From Hymenobacter elongatus (GTDB lineage: Bacteria > Bacteroidota > Bacteroidia > Cytophagales > Hymenobacteraceae): a stretch of DNA of 43,245 nt. Positions 16,130 to 24,687 of this stretch are shown one piece after another (positions within the stretch are counted from its first letter, which is position 1; every line of letters starts with the position of its first letter). The notes beneath the pieces were generated by a model. That model did not search any database. It saw nothing but the letters and a program-made list of their open reading frames with translations, and was not told the origin of the DNA. Made by a program: the position numbers and the translations under genes. The stretch covers positions 1-43,245 of the forward strand of contig NZ_SRLD01000043.1 of the NCBI RefSeq assembly GCF_004745955.1, written 5' to 3'.

Positions 16130-17698
16130 ATGGCTTCCGTAAAAAATCTGACGACGACCACGCTGCACAGCATGACCTGGACGACGGCCGCCACCATCAT
16201 TACCTCGGTGCTCCAGATCGGCTACACGGCCGTGATGGCCCGGATGCTGCCGCCGGCTGCTTTCGGGCTGGTAGCCCTGGCAGGCGTAGTGCTGCGCTTT
16301 GGTGGTTATTTCGCCCAAATGGGGATGGCGCAGGCCATTATTCAGAAACCGGAGCTGACGGAGGAAGATATTCGGGCGGCCTTCACGTCGTCGGCGCTGC
16401 TCGGCGGCTTTTTCACAGCCGCTATGGTGCTGGGCGCACCCCTGACCCGCTTCGTATTCGACCAGCCCGAAGTGGTACCGCTGGTTCGCACGTTGGCGCT
16501 GGGCTCATTCGTGGCCGGGCTTATTTCTACGGCCATGAGTCTGTTGCGCCGCAACATGCAGTTCCGGACGCTGGCTATTATGGATGTGGTGGCCTACGTG
16601 CTGGGCTACGGCGGCGTTGGCGTCGTGCTGGCGTGGCAGGGATTCGGCGTCTGGAGCCTGATATGGGCCACCCTGAGCCAAGGTATGATTCTGGGGGTGC
16701 TGGCCTATGCCGTTACCCGGCACAGTGTGCGTCTGTACTTCAGCTGGGCACACTACCGGCCCCTGCTCTCCTACGGGGCGCGCATTTCCTTCACTAGCTT
16801 TCTGGAATTCATTACCGGCTCGCTCGATACAATGGTTATCGGCCGCGTGCTGGGCACGGCGCTGCTGGGCATCTACAACCGGGCCTACATGCTCATCAGC
16901 CTACCGCTCTATCTGATAACGAACAGCGTCGCCAAAGTTATTTTCCCGGCTTTCAGCCAGCTGCAGGCCAATCTTGGCAAGCTGCGGGCGGTGTACCTGG
17001 CCAGCATCACGCTGGTGGCAGCTGTGGTGCTGCCGCTGGGAGCCGGCATGGCCGTGGCCGCGCCAGAGCTGGTACGGTCCCTGCTCGGCCCCGACTGGGA
17101 TGCTTCGGTGCCCGTGCTGCGCGTGATGAGCGTGCCCGTAGCCTTGAGCATGATTACGATGTTTGCCGGGGTAATGTGCGACGCCCGCGCGCAGCTCAAC
17201 CAGAAGATTGTGGTCAACATCGTGACGCTGGTAGCGCTGGTAGCTTGTTTCTGGCTGCTGCGGGGCTATGGCCTGCTGGGGTTTGCGTGGTCACTGCTGC
17301 TGAATGAGCTGCTGCGCATGGTGCTGTTCACTTACCTGATGAACCGGGACCTGGCCATCAGCTACAGCCGCCAGCTCGTCACTTACTTGCCCGGCCTCTG
17401 GCACGCGGCAGCGGTGGGTGGGGCGCTGGCCCTGGTTCGGTGGGCAATAGCGCCCCTGCAGCTGCCCGTATTTGTGGCCCTGGGGCTACTAGCTTTCACC
17501 GGGGCCATTGTGCTGGCCATCGTGATGCTGGCGCTGCCGCTGCCGCTGCTACGCCACGAGATGCACCGCGTCCTGAGTCGCCTGCACCCCACGGGAGCCG
17601 TGGGGCGGCAGCTGAACCGCTACATGCGCTTTCTGGAGCCGAGCGCGGAGTCGGTACCAGCCGAGTTTCACAACGCCTCCACCTCGATGCAACCCTAA
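16130..17698 (+). CDS. Wzx-type flippase / lipopolysaccharide biosynthesis protein (MOP superfamily)
   Basis: A 522-residue integral membrane protein of the polysaccharide transporter family that moves lipid-linked repeat units across the inner membrane. It starts with a typical T-x-x-x-T-x-x-x-Q-I-G-Y-T-A-V-M-A-R-M-L-P-P-A-A-F-G pattern. It has about 12-14 hydrophobic segments spread over the length, including a long amphipathic middle (S-F-T-S-F-L-E-F-I-T-G-S-L-D-T). The C-terminal ~25 residues are polar. It sits 44 bp after the Wzc-type gene behind a strongly pyrimidine-rich leader without a Shine-Dalgarno sequence. The substrate is presumably the fucose-containing unit made by the glycosyltransferases downstream (inference). 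Confidence 0.9.
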   Translation: MASVKNLTTTTLHSMTWTTAATIITSVLQIGYTAVMARMLPPAAFGLVALAGVVLRFGGYFAQMGMAQAIIQKPELTEEDIRAAFTSSALLGGFFTAAMVLGAPLTRFVFDQPEVVPLVRTLALGSFVAGLISTAMSLLRRNMQFRTLAIMDVVAYVLGYGGVGVVLAWQGFGVWSLIWATLSQGMILGVLAYAVTRHSVRLYFSWAHYRPLLSYGARISFTSFLEFITGSLDTMVIGRVLGTALLGIYNRAYMLISLPLYLITNSVAKVIFPAFSQLQANLGKLRAVYLASITLVAAVVLPLGAGMAVAAPELVRSLLGPDWDASVPVLRVMSVPVALSMITMFAGVMCDARAQLNQKIVVNIVTLVALVACFWLLRGYGLLGFAWSLLLNELLRMVLFTYLMNRDLAISYSRQLVTYLPGLWHAAAVGGALALVRWAIAPLQLPVFVALGLLAFTGAIVLAIVMLALPLPLLRHEMHRVLSRLHPTGAVGRQLNRYMRFLEPSAESVPAEFHNASTSMQP

Positions 17699-17779
17699 GC
17701 AGGGGGCTATTTCCGTTCTATCCTTCTCCTCCGGCCTCGCTTTCTGCTGCCCGTCTGCTGCCCGTAGCTTTCCATTCCG

Positions 17780-19063
17780 ATGAAGATAAATCTACGTTTT
17801 CTGTATGTGCTACCCCTGCTGGCCGTGTTTCTGACCGACCGGGCATTGGGCGAATTTGTGTTCGGCACGGAAGAAGTGCGGCCGCTGGAGCTACTGTTCG
17901 TGTACGGGCTGGCTGGCTGCTCTATTCTACTGGTGTTGAGCTACTACCGACGGCTGGAGCGGATGATGCAGCTCTGGTTCTGGCTGGTTATTGGCTGCGT
18001 GGTGGGCCTATGCCTGGAGTCGTATAGCGGCTGGGGCGTGTGGGCCAAGTATCCGCACGTATTCAGCAAGTTTAGCGTGATGCTGCCGCTGTTTGGCCTG
18101 TATGCCTACTACCGGCGCTACCCGGCTCCATCGTACCGGATACTGGTGGCCGTGATATTCCCAGGCCTGCTGCTGAGCCTGGTGGTGTTTCATCGGGACG
18201 CGCTTTCGCTCGGCTCCTTTCTGGAAACGGAGCGGGGCTTTAGCGTCACGTCGGCCTATCTGCTGCTGCTCATCGCCCTGTTTTGCCTGAACTGGTATCT
18301 GACCCAAGGCCACTTGCTGAGCGGGCTGAGCTTTCTGGTGGCAATGGCCCTGATTGTGTTTCTGCAGCACCGCACCGTGTGGGTGTGCTCGGCGCTGGCA
18401 CTGGCCCTGAATCTGGCGCTGCTGGCCCTGCGCGTGCCGGAAGCGCACCAAATGGGCCGCCGCCTGACGCTACTAGGTACCATGTCGTTGGTGCTGGGCA
18501 TGTCGAGCGGCCTGGCGGTGGTGCTCGACAACCCCGAGGTAGTGCGCAAGTTCATCGCCAACTTCGAAGACCTGCAACACCCTACCACCCAAGGCACGGG
18601 CACCTTCCGCATGCAGCAGCACGAGGCCTATGTGCCGCTGCTGGAGGAGCGCCCCCTGGCGGGCTGGCGGCTCGAAGGCTTCCAGGTGCCCATTCAGATG
18701 TATGATGAAGCCGGCGACCAGGTCTGGCCCGATTTCACGGGACACCATTTTCACAGCTTCTATCTGGACCGGCTCTTCTACTTCGGTATTGTGGGAGTGC
18801 TACTGGTGGCCTTCATACCGCTGTTTGCGCTGGGCCGCATCCTGCTGCGGCTCACACCCCTGTCGCCCGACCTGGTAGCGCTCCTCTCTTTTACCAGCAC
18901 TTTTTTCGTGTTCGGCTTCTCCTACGACTGGCCCAGCTACTTGTACGGCGTCCTGGGCCTCATGCTGGCCGCCGTTTCCTACCAGCTGCACTCCGCCCCC
19001 ACCGCGCCGTTGCCGGGGCGCCTGCACCGCCGCCCTACCGCCGCCTCACCTATTCCCGCCTGA
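17780..19063 (+). CDS. O-antigen ligase / Wzy-type polymerase family membrane protein
   Basis: A 427-residue multispanning membrane protein with roughly 10-12 hydrophobic segments. It has one larger extracytoplasmic loop at about 255-330 that contains G-T-G-T-F-R-M-Q-Q-H-E-A-Y-V-P, R-P-L-A-G-W and H-H-F-H-S-F-Y-L-D. The R-P-L-x-G-x-G/W and H-x-x-F-L/Y patterns in that loop are typical of the Wzy_C/O-antigen ligase superfamily, whose members either polymerise repeat units or ligate polymer to lipid A. Its place between the flippase and the glycosyltransferases favours the polymerase role, but sequence alone does not separate the two. It lies 81 bp after the flippase gene behind a pyrimidine-rich leader. 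Confidence 0.82.
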   Translation: MKINLRFLYVLPLLAVFLTDRALGEFVFGTEEVRPLELLFVYGLAGCSILLVLSYYRRLERMMQLWFWLVIGCVVGLCLESYSGWGVWAKYPHVFSKFSVMLPLFGLYAYYRRYPAPSYRILVAVIFPGLLLSLVVFHRDALSLGSFLETERGFSVTSAYLLLLIALFCLNWYLTQGHLLSGLSFLVAMALIVFLQHRTVWVCSALALALNLALLALRVPEAHQMGRRLTLLGTMSLVLGMSSGLAVVLDNPEVVRKFIANFEDLQHPTTQGTGTFRMQQHEAYVPLLEERPLAGWRLEGFQVPIQMYDEAGDQVWPDFTGHHFHSFYLDRLFYFGIVGVLLVAFIPLFALGRILLRLTPLSPDLVALLSFTSTFFVFGFSYDWPSYLYGVLGLMLAAVSYQLHSAPTAPLPGRLHRRPTAASPIPA

Positions 19064-19109
19064 GGCCTTCCAACCCTTCCCCGCTTCTTACTTCTCAAGC
19101 CCCTTCACT

Positions 19110-20264
19110 ATGAAAGTCCTCTGGCTTGCCGCGTTTCCTGCCCCTCACGAAGCTCATCCGGCCCCCGTGCCCTGGATCTTCACCTTGGCCGAGCTGGTGT
19201 CCCGACACCCCGAGGTGGAGCTGACCATTCTCAACTTCGCGGAAGATATTACTGTACCCGTCGATGAGTTCGACAACAACGGCATCCACTTCATTTATCT
19301 GCGTGTGCCCCGGCGCCGGCACGATATCCTGTCGCTCTATCAGTGGCGCATCGCCATTATGGCCAAATACCTGCGCCAGCACTACCACCACTACGACCTG
19401 ATTCATCTGCACGGCTCGGAGCTGCAATACCAGGTAGCATCCGCCGGCCTCGATATCCCGCAGCTGCTTTCGGTGCAGGGCCTGGTGTCAGAATACGCCA
19501 AGGTGGTGCCCAATCCGGTATCGAAGCTGAAGTTCCTGTGGATGCTGGCCGGCTACTACGAGTGCAAGTACATGCCGGGCATTGCCCATTTCTCGTGTCG
19601 CACGCATTGGGACAAAGCGCATATCGCCCGGCTAAACCCGCAGGCCACCATTCACCACAACTGGGAGTCGCTGCGCTCCGAATTCTTCGCGGCCCCCACT
19701 CCCACAGCCCCAAGCGGCCGGCCGCAGGTACTGTTTCTGGGCGGCCAGCAGGAAATGAAAGGCTTTCGGGAAACCCTGGTGGCCTTCGACCTGGCCCGGC
19801 AGCGCCAGCCCGAGCTGAAGCTGGTTTTCGGCGGGCGCGTTAACGAGGCCGAGGTGGAACAGGCCGTGCAGCAGGCCGGGCTGCGCCACATTCGCCCCCA
19901 GGATGTGGAGTGTCACGGCTTTCTGACGGCCGACGGTCTGGCCCAGCTGTGCCACGAGTCGCTGTGCCTGCTCCATCCTTCCTACATCGACAACAGTCCC
20001 AACACGATTTGTGAGGCCCAGGTGGCGGGCCTCCCCGTTGTGGCCTCCAACGTGGGCGGCGTCAGCTCCCTCATCGAGTGTGGCCACACCGGCATCCTCA
20101 CCGACCTGAACCCGCGCAACCTGGCCGACAAAGTGCTGCTGCTCCACGACGACCCGGCACTGCGGCACCGGCTGGCCACGCAGGCACAAGCCGTGGCCCA
20201 AGAGCGCCACAACCCCGCCTCGGTGCTGCAAAAAACCCTCGATATCTACCACGCCATTCTCTAG
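19110..20264 (+). CDS. Glycosyltransferase family 4 (GT-B fold)
   Basis: A 384-residue cytoplasmic sugar transferase. The N-terminal half begins with M-K-V-L-W-L-A-A-F-P and includes D-L-I-H-L-H-G, a usual GT4 acceptor-domain motif. The C-terminal half carries V-L-F-L-G-G-Q-Q-E-M-K-G-F (start of the nucleotide-sugar domain) and C-H-G-F-L-T. It also has the family's E-x7-E-like region S-Y-I-D-N-S-P-N-T-I-C-E-A-Q-V-A-G-L-P-V-V-A-S, where the conserved Glu lies. Donor and linkage cannot be told from the sequence. It follows the polymerase gene by 46 bp and precedes the next transferase by 24 bp, consistent with one operon. Confidence 0.93.
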   Translation: MKVLWLAAFPAPHEAHPAPVPWIFTLAELVSRHPEVELTILNFAEDITVPVDEFDNNGIHFIYLRVPRRRHDILSLYQWRIAIMAKYLRQHYHHYDLIHLHGSELQYQVASAGLDIPQLLSVQGLVSEYAKVVPNPVSKLKFLWMLAGYYECKYMPGIAHFSCRTHWDKAHIARLNPQATIHHNWESLRSEFFAAPTPTAPSGRPQVLFLGGQQEMKGFRETLVAFDLARQRQPELKLVFGGRVNEAEVEQAVQQAGLRHIRPQDVECHGFLTADGLAQLCHESLCLLHPSYIDNSPNTICEAQVAGLPVVASNVGGVSSLIECGHTGILTDLNPRNLADKVLLLHDDPALRHRLATQAQAVAQERHNPASVLQKTLDIYHAIL

Positions 20265-20288
20265 GGCAGCCCGTCTGCCCTGCGGCCT

Positions 20289-21326
20289 ATGCCACACCCC
20301 AACGCTTCTGCCCCGGCCACCCCAGCCGTTTTACTCCTGCTCTTCAACCGGGCCGATACGACGCGGGCCGTGTTCGAAACCATCCGGCAGGCACGGCCCG
20401 CCCGCCTGTACCTGGCGGCCGACGGCCCGCGCCCCGGCCACCCCACCGACGCGGCCACCTGCGCCGCCGCCCGCGCCGAAGTAGCGCACGTCGATTGGCC
20501 TTGCCAGGTGCACACCCTGTTTCAAACCCGCAACCTGAACTGCGGCGTAGGTCCGGCCACGGCCATCAGCTGGTTTTTCAGCCACGAAGAGGAGGGCATT
20601 ATTCTGGAAGATGACTGCGTGGCCGCGCCCGATTTCTTCCGCTTTTGCGCCGAGCTGCTGGCGCGCTACCGTCATGATGCCCGGGTGCTGCACATTGGCG
20701 GCAACAACTTCGGCAGCGAAGCCCGCCAGCCGCTGCTCCCGGGAGCCGACTCCTATTACTTCTCGGGGCAGGTGAACAGCTGGGGCTGGGCCTCGTGGCG
20801 GCGCGCCTGGCGCTTGTTCGACTTTGAGCTGACCCACTTTGAAACGCTCCGGACGCAAGGTGTGCTGCGCAAGCACTATGGCGGCTGGCTCGAAGAGCAG
20901 TATTGGCTGCGCCAGTTCGCGGCCGTGCGGCGCGCCCCGGCCCCGCCCGATGTGTGGGACTACCAGTGGCATTTCGCCGTGGCGGCCCACGCGGGTCTTA
21001 CCATCGTGCCGGCCGTGAATCTGGTGGGCAATATTGGCTTTGGCCACTATGGCACCCACACCCACGACGCGGCCGACGACTTCGCGGCCGTGCCCACGGC
21101 CGCGCTGCCCCTACCGCTGCAGCACCCCGTGGCCGTGCAGCGCGACTGCCCCCGCGACCAGCGACGCTTCCGTGAGTTCCTGGCCGGGCGCGTGGCCGCC
21201 AAAGCACGGCGGCTGCTCCGGCGCTTTCGCACGCCCGGACTTTCGGCTGCGCCGCCGCCCGTCCCACTTCCCGCGCCTGTACCCGCGCCGGTGCGGGCCG
21301 CCACCACGGCCGATGCATTCCTATAA
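20289..21326 (+). CDS. HlpA-like nucleotide-diphospho-sugar transferase
   Basis: A 345-residue protein with a GT-A-type nucleotide-binding fold: A-V-L-L-L-L-F-N-R-A-D-T-T at the N-terminus, Y-L-A-A-D-G-P-R, then E-D-D-C-V-A at about 111 as the DxD-like metal site. The region L-H-I-G-G-N-N-F and W-G-W-A-S-W-R-R-A-W are typical of the group often annotated as hemolytic-protein-HlpA-like or nucleotide-diphospho-sugar transferases in polysaccharide clusters. The last ~50 residues are Pro/Arg/Ala-rich and low in complexity, and probably disordered. The specific donor is unknown. The hemolysin name is historical and gives no evidence of hemolysis. Confidence 0.82.
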   Translation: MPHPNASAPATPAVLLLLFNRADTTRAVFETIRQARPARLYLAADGPRPGHPTDAATCAAARAEVAHVDWPCQVHTLFQTRNLNCGVGPATAISWFFSHEEEGIILEDDCVAAPDFFRFCAELLARYRHDARVLHIGGNNFGSEARQPLLPGADSYYFSGQVNSWGWASWRRAWRLFDFELTHFETLRTQGVLRKHYGGWLEEQYWLRQFAAVRRAPAPPDVWDYQWHFAVAAHAGLTIVPAVNLVGNIGFGHYGTHTHDAADDFAAVPTAALPLPLQHPVAVQRDCPRDQRRFREFLAGRVAAKARRLLRRFRTPGLSAAPPPVPLPAPVPAPVRAATTADAFL

Positions 21327-21363
21327 TTCTTCGAGCTCCTTCTCACCCCTGACTCCTACTTGT

Positions 21364-22203
21364 ATGCTGTATATCGTTATTCCCGTTTTCAACCGGCTGA
21401 AATATACCCGCGAGTGCCTGTTGTCGCTGCGCGCCCAAACCCGGACGGATTTTCGGATTGTGGTCGTGGATGATGGCTCGACCGACGGCACCGACCAGAT
21501 GCTGGCCCGCGAGTTTGGGGAGGTGGCTGTGGTGAAAGGCGACGGCAACCTGTTCTGGACGGCGGGCGTGAATGCTGGCATCCGGCACGCGCTGACGCTG
21601 GGGGCCAACCGCATCATGACCATGAACAACGATGTGCTGGTGCTGCACGACTTCGTGGAGCGGATGCTGTTTTGGGCCGAGAAGCACCCGCAAGCGGTGC
21701 TGGGCGCGCTGGAGCTGGATGTGGCCACGGGCAAGCCTATTTATGGCGGCGAGCGGCTCGACTGGCGTACCAATACCCGCCACGACCTGCTGGCGGAGCT
21801 GCCCGAGGCCGACCGCCACGGCCTGCACCCCGTGACGTATCTGCCCGGCCGGGGCCTGCTGATTCCGCTGGAAGTAATTGAGAAAATCGGCCTGTTCGAC
21901 GAGAAACGCCTACCCCACTACCTGGCCGACTTCGACTATACCAGCGTGGCCCGTCTGCACGGCTTCGCGGTGTATTGCAACTACGACGCCCGCCTGAGTA
22001 CCTACCCCGACGAAAGCGGCCAGGAGCAAACCCGCCGCCACCGCAGCCTGCACGGCTATTATCAGCATTTGTTCGGCATCCGGGGTGGTGGCAACCTGCG
22101 CAACTTTACCCATTTCACCCTCAAGAATTGTCCGCCGCGCTATATGCCCTATTACCTGCTCAATGGCTACGCGCGTCGCCTGGTGGGGTATTTTCTGCAC
22201 TAA
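21364..22203 (+). CDS. Glycosyltransferase family 2, rhamnosyltransferase-like
   Basis: A 279-residue GT-A enzyme. The start at 21364 puts the family's first strand directly at the N-terminus (M-L-Y-I-V-I-P-V-F-N-R). The frame is open to 21034, but that part overlaps the previous gene and is not conserved-looking. Motifs: V-V-D-D-G-S-T-D-G-T for nucleotide binding, G-D-G-N-L-F-W-T-A-G-V-N-A-G, and M-N-N-D-V as the metal-binding DxD equivalent, then E-K-I-G-L-F-D-E. The G-D/N-x-N-L-G/F-x-x-G-x-N pattern is common to rhamnosyltransferase-type GT2 proteins. No dTDP-rhamnose genes are in the window, so the donor remains open. Confidence 0.9.
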   Translation: MLYIVIPVFNRLKYTRECLLSLRAQTRTDFRIVVVDDGSTDGTDQMLAREFGEVAVVKGDGNLFWTAGVNAGIRHALTLGANRIMTMNNDVLVLHDFVERMLFWAEKHPQAVLGALELDVATGKPIYGGERLDWRTNTRHDLLAELPEADRHGLHPVTYLPGRGLLIPLEVIEKIGLFDEKRLPHYLADFDYTSVARLHGFAVYCNYDARLSTYPDESGQEQTRRHRSLHGYYQHLFGIRGGGNLRNFTHFTLKNCPPRYMPYYLLNGYARRLVGYFLH

Positions 22204-22253
22204 CGCCTTTTTCCTTCCGCCTCTTTCCCTCACCTCCAGCCTACTCCTGCACC

Positions 22254-23168
22254 ATGGTTATTCTTACGAAAGATTTCGACGGCTTCGGCAATCATTTGCT
22301 GCTCACGTCCCACTTCATTGCCAATACTGCCGAACACAACTACGAGCTGCTCATTCCCAGCTTTGGGCCCTACGCGCCGTTTTTTGAAGGCACGGCCCGC
22401 GACGATTTTGAAGGCCTGCCAGTGCGGCTGCGGGCGGCCCCGGCCGACGTCACCAGCCTACTGTACCAGGCGCTCCAATCCCGCTGGGGGTTTGGCATTC
22501 TGAACCGGCTGCCGTGGCTACAGCGCCGGCTGGGCCTGCGCATTCAGGGCGACGAGAATGACCGCAACAAAGACCTGAACGACCCAGCGTATCTGACGGA
22601 AGCCCGCAACGGCTGCCTGCTTATTCACGGCTGGCTGTTCCGCGACAAAACTAACTTCGTGCGGCACAGCGACCTGCTCCGGCGTATTTTCCGCCCCATT
22701 GCTCCCCATCAGCAGGCCATCGAGCAGGTAGTGGCCCGCAACCGGCAGGCGGCCGACGTGCTGGTGGGCGTGCACATCCGGCGCGGCGACTATGCCGGCT
22801 GGTATGGCGGGGCGTATCTGTATAAAAATGCGACCTACGTGCGCGCCATGCGGGAGATGAAAGCCCTGTTTCCGGCCCATGTGCGGGTGCGGTTCCTGCT
22901 TTTTTCCAACGAGCCCATCAGCGACACCGAATTTGCGGAATTCGATACCGGCCGCTCTACCAACCATCCCGTGGAAGACCTCTACGCCATGGCCGGCTGC
23001 GACTACATCATCGGCCCGCTGAGCACCTACTCCATGTGGGCTTCCTTCTACGGTCGGGTGCCGCTTTTCCACCTGCACCGCCCCGATCAGGCCGTGACGG
23101 CCCTCGAAGATTTCACGGTATTCGAAGACCAGAAGACAGAACAGTGGCAGTCGGATCTGGTGGTATAA
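22254..23168 (+). CDS. Alpha-1,2-fucosyltransferase-like protein (GT11-like)
   Basis: A 304-residue protein whose start at 22254 gives M-V-I-L-T-K-D-F-D-G-F-G-N-H, the usual N-terminal strand and Gly-Asn turn of the family. The central motif G-V-H-I-R-R-G-D-Y is the GDP-fucose-binding signature of GT11 and related fucosyltransferases. Near the C-terminus, D-Y-I-I-G-P-L-S-T-Y-S-M-W-A-S-F-Y-G matches the second conserved block. GDP-L-fucose made by Gmd and Fcl, encoded ~9 kb downstream in the same cluster, is the likely donor (inference). The leader before the start is 84% pyrimidine. Confidence 0.82.
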   Translation: MVILTKDFDGFGNHLLLTSHFIANTAEHNYELLIPSFGPYAPFFEGTARDDFEGLPVRLRAAPADVTSLLYQALQSRWGFGILNRLPWLQRRLGLRIQGDENDRNKDLNDPAYLTEARNGCLLIHGWLFRDKTNFVRHSDLLRRIFRPIAPHQQAIEQVVARNRQAADVLVGVHIRRGDYAGWYGGAYLYKNATYVRAMREMKALFPAHVRVRFLLFSNEPISDTEFAEFDTGRSTNHPVEDLYAMAGCDYIIGPLSTYSMWASFYGRVPLFHLHRPDQAVTALEDFTVFEDQKTEQWQSDLVV

Positions 23169-23210
23169 ACAGGTATCGGGCAGCCTGTTTTGCCTGTTCT
23201 ACTCGGTTTA

Positions 23211-23232
23211 GCGTCCGCCAGATGAGCATGAC
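23211..23232. repeat. Partial copy of the dispersed palindromic repeat
   Basis: gccagatgagcatgac at 23217-23232 is identical to the outer end of the right arm of the perfect palindrome at 33525-33567. The bases just before it (gcgtcc) are a diverged continuation. It lies in the 134-bp gap between the fucosyltransferase and beta-helix genes. Confidence 0.6.
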
Positions 23233-23302
23233 AATTCCCAAACACGCTTTAAGCGGCCAACCTCAGCACTCCGCATAGCTTCACCTTACCACCGCTCGGA
23301 AT

Positions 23303-24565
23303 ATGCCTGCTCAACGGTCTGCCTTCTCCAACCAAAAGTACGTTTCTGCGCGGGCCACGGCACGGCGGCGCGGCGTGTATGGTCGCATCTGGCTGGTTTT
23401 GCTCACGGGCCTGAGCCTGCTGGTAGGCCCTTCCCGGGCCGTGCCGGCCACGGGGCCCGCCCCCCTCATTATCCGGCGCGGGGGCACCTACACGGGCTCC
23501 TACCGGAGTACCGACTCCCAGGTTCCGTGCATCACCATCGCCACCAAGGAGCCCGTAACGCTGCGCAACTGCGTGCTGAGCGGGGCCGGCAACCTGATTG
23601 AGGCGAAACAGGGCTGGGCCCAGCTCACGGTAGTCGACTGCCGGGGCTACAGCTTGCTACCGTCCCAGGACCAGGTGCAGCGCGGCTACTTTTTGGTAGC
23701 CGATGCGGCCCAGTCGGTGCGAATCGAAAACAACTACTTCGAGCAGACGGCTGGCATCAGCATTTACCAATGGAATGGCGACGGCTCGGCGGCGCAAACG
23801 CTGACCGTGCGCTACAACCAGGCAAAAAACATCGATAGCCGCTACCGCAACGGCGGCGGCACCCTCACCAATTTTCTGGGTCTGAACGGCGTACGGGGCC
23901 TGCGCAACCTGGAAATTGCCTGGAACGAGGTAATTAATGAGCCCAACAAAAGTCTGGTAGAGGATAATATTGCCCTCTACAACTCCGGCGGCACAGCCCA
24001 GAGTCCGTTCCGGATTCACCACAACTACGTGCAGGGCGCGTACCCTTACCCCGCTACAGCGGCCAAATTTTCCGGCACCGGTATGATTGTAGATGGCGAC
24101 CAGGCCAGCAACCAGGGCTTCATCGAAGCCTATAACAACCACTTCGTCTCGACCTGCAACTCGGCCATGAACATTGCCAGTGGCCACGACGTGTACTACC
24201 ACGACAACCGGCTCGTGACCAGCGGCCTGCTCCCCGACGGCAGCCACTTACCCTCCGCCTACACGGGAATAGCCGTTTTCAATGCGTACAATCAGGCCAG
24301 CTTCGGCAACTTCAAAGTGGACAACAACACGATTGGCTACGTGCAATGGGGCCGCAACAGCCCCTACCAGGACCGCCAGGACGAGGCCGACTACGGCTTC
24401 AAGATCCTGACCAACACCCAGCACCTGCCCAACCCCATCACCCTGCAAACCGAAAAAGACGAGTATATCCGCTGGCTCGGTAAAGTACGCAAGCAGGGCA
24501 TCCGGCTCGGCCCGGCCGCGCAGCCGCTTCTGTCCTCGTCCAGCGTGGCAGAGGCAGCTCGTTGA
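23303..24565 (+). CDS. Exported right-handed beta-helix protein without sorting domain (possible polysaccharide lyase/epimerase)
   Basis: A 420-residue protein with an Arg-rich N-terminus, then a hydrophobic signal segment (about 28-45, L-V-L-L-T-G-L-S-L-L-V-G) and a likely cleavage near A-V-P-A. The rest is an Asn/Gly-rich parallel beta-helix with repeated short strands and Asn ladders (I-E-N-N-Y-F, I-A-W-N-E-V, I-H-H-N-Y-V, A-Y-N-N-H-F, Y-H-D-N-R, V-D-N-N-T-I), as in polysaccharide lyases, epimerases and NosD/CASH-type proteins. No catalytic residues can be assigned with confidence. It is a paralogue of residues ~44-395 of the protein at 27842-30895. Near the 3' end the DNA is almost identical. 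It lacks the T9SS sorting domain of its paralogue, so it may stay in the periplasm. A role in modifying or degrading the exported polymer is inferred from context. Confidence 0.72.
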   Translation: MPAQRSAFSNQKYVSARATARRRGVYGRIWLVLLTGLSLLVGPSRAVPATGPAPLIIRRGGTYTGSYRSTDSQVPCITIATKEPVTLRNCVLSGAGNLIEAKQGWAQLTVVDCRGYSLLPSQDQVQRGYFLVADAAQSVRIENNYFEQTAGISIYQWNGDGSAAQTLTVRYNQAKNIDSRYRNGGGTLTNFLGLNGVRGLRNLEIAWNEVINEPNKSLVEDNIALYNSGGTAQSPFRIHHNYVQGAYPYPATAAKFSGTGMIVDGDQASNQGFIEAYNNHFVSTCNSAMNIASGHDVYYHDNRLVTSGLLPDGSHLPSAYTGIAVFNAYNQASFGNFKVDNNTIGYVQWGRNSPYQDRQDEADYGFKILTNTQHLPNPITLQTEKDEYIRWLGKVRKQGIRLGPAAQPLLSSSSVAEAAR

Positions 24566-24687
24566 GAACAAGTATGGCCTTAAAGCCGATGAACACTGGC
24601 GTTTTTTGAGCACGCTTTGCCTGCTCAGCACGCCGTGCCTGATCCAGTGGCCGCGCAGACGGCCTTTTGGCATCGTGCCCACAAGCC

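Noticed and set aside
20331..21065. A 244-codon open frame opposite the HlpA-like gene
   Set aside because: Same reasoning: the sense gene is well supported and fits the operon, while the antisense product shows no motifs.
21034..21363. Upstream extension of the GT2 gene at 21364
   Set aside because: It overlaps the preceding gene, is Pro/Arg-rich and would put 110 odd residues before the first strand of the GT-A fold.
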